Assembly: GCA_010021705.1 (NCBI GenBank)
Contig: RGMU01000107.1
Span: 1 to 5,881, forward strand
DNA from: Chitinophagia bacterium
Lineage (GTDB): Bacteria > Bacteroidota > Bacteroidia > Chitinophagales > Chitinophagaceae
Direction of reading: 5' to 3'
Length of the DNA stretch: 5,881 nucleotides
The notes beneath the pieces were generated by a model. That model was not told the origin of the DNA. It did not search any database and was given only the letters and a program-made list of their open reading frames with translations. Shown in pieces: positions 1 through 5,324 of the stretch; position 1 is the stretch's first letter, and each line of letters opens with the position of its first letter. Made by a program: the position numbers and the translations under genes.

Positions 1-732
1 AATATCTTCATTAGGGAGTAACTTTTTAGTAAAAGCATTAGTGCAAATAGATAGTTTTTTAGCAGTGAAAATCACCGAATCCTGTCTTGTGTTGTCAAAA
101 ACGGAAACTGCTACATAGCCGTCTTCTTCCTGGATGGAAGTTACGTCTGCACCTGTTAAAATATCTACACCTTTACTTGAGGCTAAGTGTTGCAAAGCAC
201 GCATCATTTTGCCGGAGTTTAGCTGCCCTTCACAGTTGTTGGCTATTAGTGCTTTGGCATATTGTGGGTTAAATCCGGTGTCGGGAATTTTATGCGTAGC
301 AATTGAGAACGCGGGTTTATTACCGGTATGGGGGGCAAGTAAAGCATTAATATAGGGTATTTTATCTAAGCAATGAAGGGCATTATCTGTAATAATTTCA
401 TGGCTACCATACTCGGCATAGTCTATCGTATTGTCGCCCAAGCGGCTTCGGAGTAGCTCTAAGCCTTGCTTGCGCATAGCAAATAAGGCAGTAACTTCGG
501 TTTCAGTCATAGTTTCCAAGTCGGCTAAAAGTTCGGTTACGCTACCCATGCAAGCAAAGCCGGCATTGCGCGTACTGGCACCGGTAGGCAATACCCCTCT
601 CTCTAATACCAGCACACTGCAATTAGGATAGCGGTGTTTTAGCTCAATGGCTACACTTAAACCCACAATGCCAGCCCCCACCACAATGTGTTCATACGCC
701 AAAAAATGTGCCTTTTCCCAATAGCTTATCAT
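1..732 (-). CDS. FAD-dependent oxidoreductase (DAO family), partial, C-terminus beyond window edge
   Basis: The minus strand is open from ATG at 732-730 to base 1 (244 codons, no stop), so the 3' end lies outside the window. The N-terminus carries a Rossmann dinucleotide-binding fold: a beta strand, then VGAGIVGLS with GxGxxG at residues 19-24, and an acidic residue ending the second strand (E44 in VLVLER) that would bind the FAD ribose. GASTRNAGF at residues 51-59 is the flavin-contacting loop typical of DAO oxidoreductases. Later, EGQLNSGKMM and SICTNAF fit the second part of the FAD domain. Family members oxidise amines or amino acids such as glycine, sarcosine or D-amino acids; the substrate cannot be read from this half. 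The usual length is about 370-400 residues, so roughly a third is missing. The gene is divergent from the peptidase and its ATG sits directly behind a -7 box. The family call is firm, the substrate unknown. Confidence 0.9.
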   Translation of the reverse strand, partial: MISYWEKAHFLAYEHIVVGAGIVGLSVAIELKHRYPNCSVLVLERGVLPTGASTRNAGFACMGSVTELLADLETMTETEVTALFAMRKQGLELLRSRLGDNTIDYAEYGSHEIITDNALHCLDKIPYINALLAPHTGNKPAFSIATHKIPDTGFNPQYAKALIANNCEGQLNSGKMMRALQHLASSKGVDILTGADVTSIQEEDGYVAVSVFDNTRQDSVIFTAKKLSICTNAFTKKLLPNEDI

Positions 733-736
733 AGGA

Positions 737-765
737 CAAATGTAGGGATTTAATGCCTAATTAAA
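737..765 (-). promoter_or_regulatory. Bacteroidota-type promoter of the FAD oxidoreductase gene
   Basis: Read on the minus strand, TACATTTG (744-737) is a perfect match to the TAnnTTTG -7 consensus known for Bacteroidota primary sigma factor promoters. A TTTA (765-762), one base from the TTTG -33 element, lies 17 bp upstream. Only four bases (TCCT) separate the -7 box from the ATG, so transcription would begin at or within a base or two of the start codon and the mRNA would be leaderless or nearly so. The boxes are seen; their function is inferred. Confidence 0.6.
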
Positions 766-795
766 GTTTCCCCCATTTTTCACCATGCTAAAATT

Positions 796-825
796 TATGA
801 AAGCTAGAATAAAGACGTACTTTTG
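796..825 (+). promoter_or_regulatory. Bacteroidota-type promoter of the M13 peptidase gene
   Basis: TACTTTTG at 818-825 matches TAnnTTTG exactly. TATG at 796-799, one mismatch from TTTG, lies 18 bp upstream. The ATG follows 22 bases after the -7 box, leaving a short A/T-rich leader without a Shine-Dalgarno sequence, normal for this phylum. The intact promoter suggests that inactivation of the downstream gene is recent. Confidence 0.6.
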
Positions 826-847
826 AGCCACATACTAAATCAACGAT

Positions 848-2422
848 ATGTACAAAAAATTGTTAATCATTGCTGTAATTATTTTCGCAGCCGCTGCAAC
901 CGCATTCCGTACTCCTCCCCTACCCGGTGGCGAAGGAGGTTTTAAGGTGTTGGACAAAGCTAACATGGATTTAAGCGTAGAACCGGGGGACAATTTCTTT
1001 CTTTACGCCAACGGTGCATGGCTGAAGAACAACCCGATACCCGGTGACCAAACCCGCTGGGGTAGCTTTACGGAGTTGCAAGAGAACAACATGAAAAAGT
1101 TGCATGACATATTGGACTCTGCTGCCGGCATTACCAATGCACCGGCTAACAGCATTGTTCAAAAAGTGGGTGATTTTTACCGCGCCGGTATGGACACGAA
1201 TGCCATTGAAGCTGCCGGTATTGCTCCACTAAACGACCTATTGAGTGAGGTGGACAAACTAAAAGATGCTACAGAGTTGCAGGCTTTTGTTGCTAAGCTG
1301 CAAACCATAGGCATTGGGCAAATGTATGGCTTTGGCGTTTCACCCGATGACAAAAATGTGGCTAAAGAAGTTTGCCAATTTGGGCAAGGCGGTTTAGGTA
1401 TGCCGGGCAGAGAATATTATTATGACAATGATGCCCGCACCACAAAAATTAGAGATGCTTACAAAGGGTATATCCCCAAAATGCTTATGCTAATGGGTGA
1501 AGATGAGGCTACGGCAAAAAAAGACGGTAATACTATTTTTAACTTAGAAATGGAACTTGCTAAAGCAAGCCTTACCCGCGTAGAAATGCGCGACCCAATT
1601 GCGTTATATAATAAGTACAGCATAAAGGCAATAAACAAGCTAACGCCGGGCATGGATTGGAAAACCACGCTTAGCAACTTAAAAGTTAAAGGTGAGGATA
1701 CTGTTTTAATATCCACCCCAAAATACTTTATTGCGCTTGCCAAAATGTATAAAACAGTGCCTATGTCAACATGGAAAATGTACCTTAAATATCACATTGT
1801 AAATGATTTTTCTTCTTTTTTAAGTAGCCGTTTTGATAAAACACATTTTGACTTTTATGGCAGAATAATGAGCGGACAGCAAGTACAAACCCCACGTTGG
1901 AAGCGCGTATTGCGCATGATAGACGGCAACATTGGCGACCTATTGGGGCAGCTGTATGTGGACAGATATTTTAAGCCGGAAGCCAAAAAGCGCATGATGG
2001 ACTTGCTAAGCAACTTACAACAAACTTATGCAGACCGCATTAAGCGTTTAGACTGGATGAGCGCGGAAACTAAAGGTAAAGCCATTGGTAAACTAAACAC
2101 ATTTATGAAAAAAATAGGCTATACCGATAAGTGGAAAGACTATAACACGGTAACTATTGTTAACAATAACTACATTGCCAATATTCTGTCTGCTTCTGCA
2201 TGGGAGTACAAAGAAAATATTAACAAATTAGGCAAGCCGGTTGACCGTATGGAATGGGGCATGACTCCGCCTACCGTTAATGCCTATTATAACCCTGCAT
2301 TCAATGAAATAGTGTTTCCTGCCGGTATATTGCAATTTCCGTTCTTTGAATTTAGTGCCGATGACGCTATCAACTATGGCGGTATAGGTGCTGTGATAGG
2401 ACGCTTCGGGCAACTTGTCTAA
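848..2422 (+). CDS. M13 peptidase, N-terminal fragment as translated (524 aa, truncated)
   Basis: This is what a ribosome would make from the broken gene: signal peptide, the large helical domain and the first part of the catalytic domain, ending GAVIG followed by the out-of-frame tail RFGQLV and TAA at 2420-2422. The ATG is supported by the signal peptide directly behind it and the promoter 22 bases upstream. The substrate-binding N-A-Y-Y residues are present, but there are no zinc ligands, so at most it could be a secreted, non-catalytic protein. One substitution to note: the usual LQPPFF segment reads LQFPFF. Confidence 0.75.
   Translation: MYKKLLIIAVIIFAAAATAFRTPPLPGGEGGFKVLDKANMDLSVEPGDNFFLYANGAWLKNNPIPGDQTRWGSFTELQENNMKKLHDILDSAAGITNAPANSIVQKVGDFYRAGMDTNAIEAAGIAPLNDLLSEVDKLKDATELQAFVAKLQTIGIGQMYGFGVSPDDKNVAKEVCQFGQGGLGMPGREYYYDNDARTTKIRDAYKGYIPKMLMLMGEDEATAKKDGNTIFNLEMELAKASLTRVEMRDPIALYNKYSIKAINKLTPGMDWKTTLSNLKVKGEDTVLISTPKYFIALAKMYKTVPMSTWKMYLKYHIVNDFSSFLSSRFDKTHFDFYGRIMSGQQVQTPRWKRVLRMIDGNIGDLLGQLYVDRYFKPEAKKRMMDLLSNLQQTYADRIKRLDWMSAETKGKAIGKLNTFMKKIGYTDKWKDYNTVTIVNNNYIANILSASAWEYKENINKLGKPVDRMEWGMTPPTVNAYYNPAFNEIVFPAGILQFPFFEFSADDAINYGGIGAVIGRFGQLV
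2399..2411 (+). other. Deletion/frameshift junction replacing the HExxH active site
   Basis: GGA (last Gly of GAVIG, 2399-2401) is separated from GGC (Gly of GNLSNWW, 2409-2411) by only seven bases, CGCTTCG, where family members have about 17 codons (HExxHGFDDxGRx[FY]Dxx). The seven bases could be leftovers of the R and F codons of the GRxFD segment, which would suggest a deletion between short GGA or GG repeats. The repeat-mediated mechanism is inference; the missing residues are seen directly. Confidence 0.8.
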
Positions 2423-2852
2423 TTGGTGGACACCGATTGACTCTGCGCACTTTGAAGAAAAAGCGAATGTGGTAGTTGACCAATATAATGCCATAGTGGT
2501 GATAGACACCATGCACGCCAACGGCAAGCTAACCGAAGGCGAAAACTTGGCAGACTTAGGCGGTATTAACATAGCTTATGAAGCATTTAAGAAAACAGCA
2601 CAAGGCAAGTCTAACGAAAAAATAGACGGCTTTACACCTGACCAACGCTTCTTTTTAAGCTGGGCACAGGTATGGCGCGCCAACACTCGCCCTGAAGAAG
2701 TGGCAAGAAGGTTAAAATTAGACCCACACTCGCCTAACGAATTAAGGTGCAATGTGCCGGTTAGCAATGTAGCGGCATGGTATGCAGCCTTTAACGTGAA
2801 GCCTACCAACAAAATGTATCGCGCTCCGGATGCCCGTGCCGGTGTGTGGTAG
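2415..2852 (+). CDS. M13 peptidase, C-terminal fragment (out of frame, probably not expressed on its own)
   Basis: This frame opens after the TAG at 2397-2399 and contains the C-terminal third of the peptidase: SNWWT, the third zinc-ligand motif G-E-N-L-A-D (E and D at fragment residues 43 and 47 counted from the TTG at 2415), and the conserved tail with SPNELRCNVPVSN and the terminal VW, stop at 2850-2852. The only start near its beginning is that TTG, which is simply a leucine codon in the family alignment. No promoter or signal peptide precedes it, so it is best read as part of the pseudogene. Confidence 0.75.
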   Translation: MSNWWTPIDSAHFEEKANVVVDQYNAIVVIDTMHANGKLTEGENLADLGGINIAYEAFKKTAQGKSNEKIDGFTPDQRFFLSWAQVWRANTRPEEVARRLKLDPHSPNELRCNVPVSNVAAWYAAFNVKPTNKMYRAPDARAGVW

Positions 2853-2883
2853 TAGGTTAGTAAAGCAAATAACTTAAACACAT

Positions 2884-2917
2884 AAATTGGGTGGCTATAA
2901 ATTAGCTACCCAATTTT
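2884..2917 (+). terminator. Hairpin terminator after the M13 peptidase, overlapping the end of the convergent glycosyltransferase
   Basis: AAATTGGGTGGCTA (2884-2897) pairs with TAGCTACCCAATTT (2903-2916) around a 5-base TAAAT loop: a 14-bp stem with a single G-U wobble in plus-strand RNA, followed by TTTTCTATTATA. It lies 31 bases past the peptidase stop. Its right arm encodes the last residues (WVANL) of the minus-strand glycosyltransferase, and its left arm contains that gene's stop codon. On the minus strand the wobble becomes a C-A mismatch and the T-run is poor, so it should mainly serve the plus strand. Confidence 0.75.
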
Positions 2918-3974
2918 CTATTATAGGCTTGTGGAGTTCAAAGTGATGCCGGGTGAAGGGTATGTTAGCTATCGGTAAAACATGGTTTAAGGTATTGCTG
3001 TTTAGCATACTCTGTGGAATACTATTAAAATAGCCTCTTTGTTGCCAATAGTGTGCCAAATATTCCTGCTCCGGCTGCCCGGGTGTGGGTATGAGTAGGG
3101 CTGGCTTTTGGGTATAAATTAAGTCCATTACCGAGCTGTAGCCACTGCGGCATACCACCTTTTGTGCGCCCGCTATAAGGGCATATAACGCAGCATGAGA
3201 CGCAAAGGGTATTGTTTGAACACTACTACTCCCTCCCTGATATCCTTCTTTACCCTTTATTAAAACAATATTTTCTTTAGCTAAATGCTTTACTAATAGC
3301 TGTTCTAACTTTGCCCTTTGCTGCTCTACACCGGACAGCAGGAGTAGCGTATAGGGCTTGTCTAAGTGCCGCGGCGGTGCATCTAAGCATGAAAATTGGG
3401 ACAACAAGCCAATATATTGAGCCTGTCGGGGAAGTGTGGCAGGGTGTGATAATGTGCCGGCTAAGGCAGTATTATCGGGCACATCGGGTATCCATATTTC
3501 GGCAAACTTGCTTAAAAGGCGATAGTGATATTGCTCTAGGGCATCATCTACCGCCCTGCCCCACCCTGAATGCAACCTAAGCTGATGCGTGAGCATTACG
3601 CTTGATATGCGGGGGCTGTATATGCCGTAGCGGTTGTCTGAAATTATGCCGTCAGGCTTGCATTGGTTTATAATGGCGTTGATTTGGGTATTTTCTCTTT
3701 TTATTAACCTTTGCAAGCCTAATAATTGCCCGCCTATCTTCACTTTATTGAAGTAGTCTATACCCGAATAGGCAATGTTATAACCTTCCATAAATTGATA
3801 GTCAATGTGTGGAAAATAGCCGGAAAGTATGTTTCTTTGCACGGCATTGCACGCAACGGTAACTGTGTTGCCACAGGCAAGTAAATGCCGGATTAGTGGT
3901 ATGCAGCGCGTTGTGTGCCCCATGCCCCAGTCTAAAGGAGAAAATAACAGATGCTTTGCTTTGTATTTATTCAA
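2895..3974 (-). CDS. MurG-like glycosyltransferase (GT28-type, GT-B fold)
   Basis: A 359-residue protein with the two-domain layout of nucleotide-sugar glycosyltransferases. The N-terminal motif LLFSPLDWGMGHTTRCIPLI (residues 9-28) is the glycine-rich acceptor-side loop seen in MurG-like enzymes (GxGH). The C-terminal domain carries CRSGYSSVMDL (275-285) and PTPGQPEQEYLA (296-307), the conserved UDP-sugar-binding region of the GT28 C-terminal fold. It probably moves a sugar from a nucleotide donor onto a lipid or cell-surface acceptor at the cytoplasmic face; the acceptor is unknown and it is not MurG itself. No ATG lies upstream in frame before a TAA at 3989-3987, and the first internal ATG (M18) would cut the GxGH motif, so the TTG at 3974-3972 is the likely start. 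The gene is divergent from the lipoprotein gene 24 bp away. Confidence 0.85.
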   Translation of the reverse strand: MNKYKAKHLLFSPLDWGMGHTTRCIPLIRHLLACGNTVTVACNAVQRNILSGYFPHIDYQFMEGYNIAYSGIDYFNKVKIGGQLLGLQRLIKRENTQINAIINQCKPDGIISDNRYGIYSPRISSVMLTHQLRLHSGWGRAVDDALEQYHYRLLSKFAEIWIPDVPDNTALAGTLSHPATLPRQAQYIGLLSQFSCLDAPPRHLDKPYTLLLLSGVEQQRAKLEQLLVKHLAKENIVLIKGKEGYQGGSSSVQTIPFASHAALYALIAGAQKVVCRSGYSSVMDLIYTQKPALLIPTPGQPEQEYLAHYWQQRGYFNSIPQSMLNSNTLNHVLPIANIPFTRHHFELHKPIIENWVANL

Positions 3975-3989
3975 TATCTTGTAACTTTA
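3960..3989 (+). promoter_or_regulatory. Promoter of the small lipoprotein gene
   Basis: TTTG at 3960-3963 and TAACTTTA at 3982-3989 (one base from TAnnTTTG) are 18 bp apart, the correct Bacteroidota spacing. The ATG at 3999 follows nine bases after the -7 box, so the leader would be very short. The -33 element lies inside the first codons of the divergent glycosyltransferase. Confidence 0.5.
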
Positions 3990-3992
3990 CAA
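3979..3992. promoter_or_regulatory. Operator-like palindrome between divergent genes
   Basis: TTGTAA-CT-TTACAA is a perfect 6-2-6 inverted repeat. It overlaps the lipoprotein -7 box and touches the glycosyltransferase -7 box. A second, shorter repeat TTTAC-N4-GTAAA (3986-3999) shares one arm. A dimeric repressor bound here would block both promoters. A 14-base AT-rich palindrome can arise by chance, so the role is inferred from its position. Confidence 0.35.
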
Positions 3993-3997
3993 ACGTA
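3990..3997 (-). promoter_or_regulatory. Candidate -7 box for the glycosyltransferase gene
   Basis: On the minus strand 3997-3990 reads TACGTTTG, a perfect TAnnTTTG, 15 bases before the proposed TTG start. I see no TTG/TTTG at the expected -33 distance, so this half-promoter is tentative, or it depends on an activator. It abuts the opposite-strand -7 box at 3982-3989, so the two genes would compete for polymerase. Confidence 0.4.
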
Positions 3998-3998
3998 A

Positions 3999-4142
3999 AT
4001 GGAAAAACGGAATAAGCCTTTTTATGTAGCCATAGCGGCAATGTGCTGTTTGGTGTTTGTTTTACAAGGATGTGTATCACAGGAAAAAAAATGCGGTTGC
4101 GGTACAGACCTTATGAAAGTATATAAAAAAAGAAGAAGATAA
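3999..4142 (+). CDS. Small lipoprotein, 47 aa, cysteine-rich with CGCG motif
   Basis: The ATG at 3999 opens a 47-residue ORF ending TAA at 4140-4142. A basic n-region (MEKRNK) is followed by a hydrophobic core (residues 8-22) and the lipobox L-Q-G-C with the lipidated cysteine at C25, so the product should be exported and lipid-anchored by Lgt/LspA processing. The mature peptide is only 23 residues: VSQEKK, then CGCG (residues 32-35), and a strongly basic tail ending KKRRR. Two cysteines one residue apart suggest metal or disulfide chemistry. Tiny lipoproteins with a paired cysteine motif after the lipobox occur in Bacteroidota, mostly uncharacterised; I do not recognise this one specifically. 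A promoter matches the start, which supports it being real. The 80-aa ORF follows 46 bases downstream and may share its transcript. Confidence 0.7.
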   Translation: MEKRNKPFYVAIAAMCCLVFVLQGCVSQEKKCGCGTDLMKVYKKRRR

Positions 4143-4188
4143 AATGTGAAGATAAAATATTACTAACGTCATAAACAATCCATCTTTT

Positions 4189-4431
4189 ATGTGGGAAAAT
4201 AACAATAAAGTTTGGCAAAGATATAACAACAAAGTATTAGCCTCGCAGCCTAACCATGTGGCTTATGCCATGCGGTTTATTAAGCACATAACCAAGCTGC
4301 AATCTGTTATACACTCTATAGAGGTTTTAGACCTATATACCACACAGCTGCACCGCTCTCCGAAAAACATAAAGCGTGCACTGAAGGAAAATCAGTTTAA
4401 CCCTTTTGTGTTTACTTTGCACAAAAATTAA
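4189..4431 (+). CDS. Hypothetical protein, 80 aa, unrecognised
   Basis: ATG at 4189, TAA at 4429-4431. I recognise no family. The product is basic, rich in Asn, Lys and His, has no signal peptide or membrane segment, and looks soluble. The middle (about residues 27-60) should be helical, and the end FNPFVFTLHKN looks like a terminal strand. The first 17 residues contain a degenerate doublet, NNNKVW then YNNKVL. No promoter of its own is visible, so it is probably read through from the lipoprotein gene 46 bases upstream. Its stop lies 5 bases from the stop of the convergent tcdA gene, tight packing that favours a real gene over a chance ORF. GC is about 38% over its first 120 bases, lower than tcdA. 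The function is unknown and it may be lineage-specific. Confidence 0.55.
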   Translation: MWENNNKVWQRYNNKVLASQPNHVAYAMRFIKHITKLQSVIHSIEVLDLYTTQLHRSPKNIKRALKENQFNPFVFTLHKN

Positions 4432-4436
4432 AGCAC

Positions 4437-5159
4437 TTAGGTGTTCATAATATCCCTAATGGCTACACTTGCCACCACCCCGCCAAATGCGGCGGGTAGG
4501 TAGGATATAGTGCCATAAGCCGATTTTTTGAAGTTTTTACCGTCTGTAAGCATGAGCGACTCTTTTATGGGGGCTTCGGGTGAAAACACTGTTTTTATGC
4601 CTTTGTAAATACCCGCCATTTTAAGTTGCTTACGCACCTGCTGTGCAAAAGGGCAATTATAGGTTTGGCTAATATCTGCCACGCGCAACCGTGTAGGGTC
4701 AAGTTTTGCTCCCGCACCCATAGAGCTAACCATAGGAATGCCCAAGGCATAAGCTGTTTTTAAAAATGTAAGTTTGGGCGTTATGCTGTCTATAGCGTCT
4801 ATAAAGTAGGACGGTTGGCACGAAAGCAGGTCGGCAACGCGTTCGGGGTGTACAAACTCTTTTATAACGTTTAGCTCTAATTCGGGGTTAATTTGCAGCA
4901 AACGCTCCCCCATTAAGGTAGCCTTGCCTAAGCCATGCGTGGTGGCTAATGCCGGTAGCTGACGGTTGCGATTGGTGGGGTCAACCACGTCTCCGTCTAT
5001 AATAGTCATTTTACCAATACCTGACCGCGCTATAAACTCTGCCGCAAAAGAGCCTACACCACCCATGCCTACAATGAGCACATGCGCATTGATTAATTTT
5101 TCCAATTTCTCTGCCCCCACCAACAGTTCTGTTCTCCCCAACCATGCCCGTTCCTTCAT
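4437..5159 (-). CDS. tcdA: tRNA threonylcarbamoyladenosine dehydratase (TcdA/CsdL, ThiF-E1 family)
   Basis: A 240-residue member of the ThiF/MoeB/E1 ATP-dependent activating family. The ATP-binding loop is VGMGGVGS (GxGGVG at residues 31-36), the ribose-binding acidic stretch is IIDGDVVD (53-60), and the phosphate-contacting TNRNRQ is at 62-67. DAIDSITPK, SSMGAGAKLDPT, the VRKQLK segment and VFSPE are signatures that separate TcdA from ThiF and MoeB. TcdA uses ATP to cyclise t6A at position 37 of ANN-decoding tRNAs to ct6A, in the cytoplasm. E. coli TcdA has 268 residues, so this is slightly short at the C-terminus; the hydrophobic tail AAFGGVVASVAIRDIM is still present. The CxxC zinc site of ThiF/MoeB is absent, as expected for this subgroup. 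The ATG is supported by the MKERAWLGRTELLVG start, which matches the family. Convergent with the 80-aa ORF. Confidence 0.9.
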   Translation of the reverse strand: MKERAWLGRTELLVGAEKLEKLINAHVLIVGMGGVGSFAAEFIARSGIGKMTIIDGDVVDPTNRNRQLPALATTHGLGKATLMGERLLQINPELELNVIKEFVHPERVADLLSCQPSYFIDAIDSITPKLTFLKTAYALGIPMVSSMGAGAKLDPTRLRVADISQTYNCPFAQQVRKQLKMAGIYKGIKTVFSPEAPIKESLMLTDGKNFKKSAYGTISYLPAAFGGVVASVAIRDIMNT

Positions 5160-5163
5160 TGTA

Positions 5164-5192
5164 TAAACTTATTGTAACATTTTTCACGTAAA
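5164..5192 (-). promoter_or_regulatory. Candidate promoter of tcdA
   Basis: On the minus strand TTTA (5192-5189), a 17-bp spacer and TAAGTTTA (5171-5164, one base from TAnnTTTG) are followed after four bases (TACA) by the ATG at 5159. The geometry is identical to the FAD oxidoreductase promoter in this window and again implies a leaderless or near-leaderless mRNA. Each element carries one mismatch. Confidence 0.4.
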
Positions 5193-5247
5193 TATACAAT
5201 AAGGTGGGGAATTGGGGGGTATTATTCCTACTAACAATTTATAAAGT

Positions 5248-5305
5248 GCAAAGTTCTATCTTCATAAATCCACGTAAAAACTTATTTTAGAAGATAGTAA
5301 TTTGC
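5248..5305. repeat. Imperfect 16-bp inverted repeat in the tcdA / zinc-ribbon gene gap
   Basis: The arms GCAAAGTTCTATCTTC (5248-5263) and GAAGATAGTAATTTGC (5290-5305) are inverted copies matching at 14 of 16 positions, around a 26-base A/T-rich centre. It lies 20 bases past the stop of the zinc-ribbon gene. On the minus transcript it could fold into a long stem, but no T-run follows, so it is not a standard intrinsic terminator. It could be an mRNA-stabilising 3' stem, a binding site, or a scar of a mobile element. Confidence 0.5.
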
Positions 5306-5324
5306 GCTAATTGAGGCAATAACT

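Larger units (their letters stand above)
848..2852 (+). pseudogene. M13 family (neprilysin/PepO-like) metallopeptidase, disrupted at the zinc-binding active site
   Basis: Two adjoining frames together give an almost complete M13 zinc endopeptidase, an exported enzyme family that cleaves oligopeptides. The signal peptide is MYKKLLIIAVIIFAAAATA, with likely cleavage after ATA. The N-terminal helical domain follows, then the substrate-binding NAYYNP motif (residues 478-483), FPAGIL and INYGGIGAVIG up to codon 518. At this point the family has HExxHGFDDxGR, but the DNA goes straight from ATAGGA to CGCTTCGGGCAAC. HExxH is absent in all three frames and the reading frame changes. The second frame resumes with NLSNWW, carries the third zinc-ligand motif GENLADLGG (E at 2541-2543) and ends AGVW. 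Adding the missing residues would give about 676 residues, the normal length. Compared with family spacing, about 44 bp are lost. No other lesion is visible. A sequencing or assembly error is possible; if real, the product cannot be catalytic. Confidence 0.88.

Noticed and set aside
87..631. Plus-strand ORFs of 61, 73 and 66 codons opposite the FAD oxidoreductase
   Set aside because: They lie antisense to a clearly conserved coding frame, overlap each other, and show no motif, promoter or plausible protein composition.
1459..1743. Minus-strand 94-codon ORF inside the M13 gene, with membrane-like stretches
   Set aside because: Antisense shadow of a conserved protein; the hydrophobicity comes from the complement of Lys-rich codons. 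The same applies to the minus-strand ORFs at 971-1162, 2228-2572 and 2576-2881.
2395..2425. Programmed ribosomal frameshift joining the two M13 reading frames
   Set aside because: There is no slippery heptamer or downstream structure, and the HExxH codons are absent from the DNA in every frame, so frameshifting would not restore an active enzyme.
2415..2852. C-terminal M13 piece as an independent gene
   Set aside because: It starts in the middle of a conserved domain at a leucine codon, with no promoter or signal sequence, and completes the upstream fragment.
5011..5199. Alternative 62-codon minus-strand ORF overlapping the start of tcdA
   Set aside because: It overlaps the well-supported tcdA N-terminus in another frame and has no family features.
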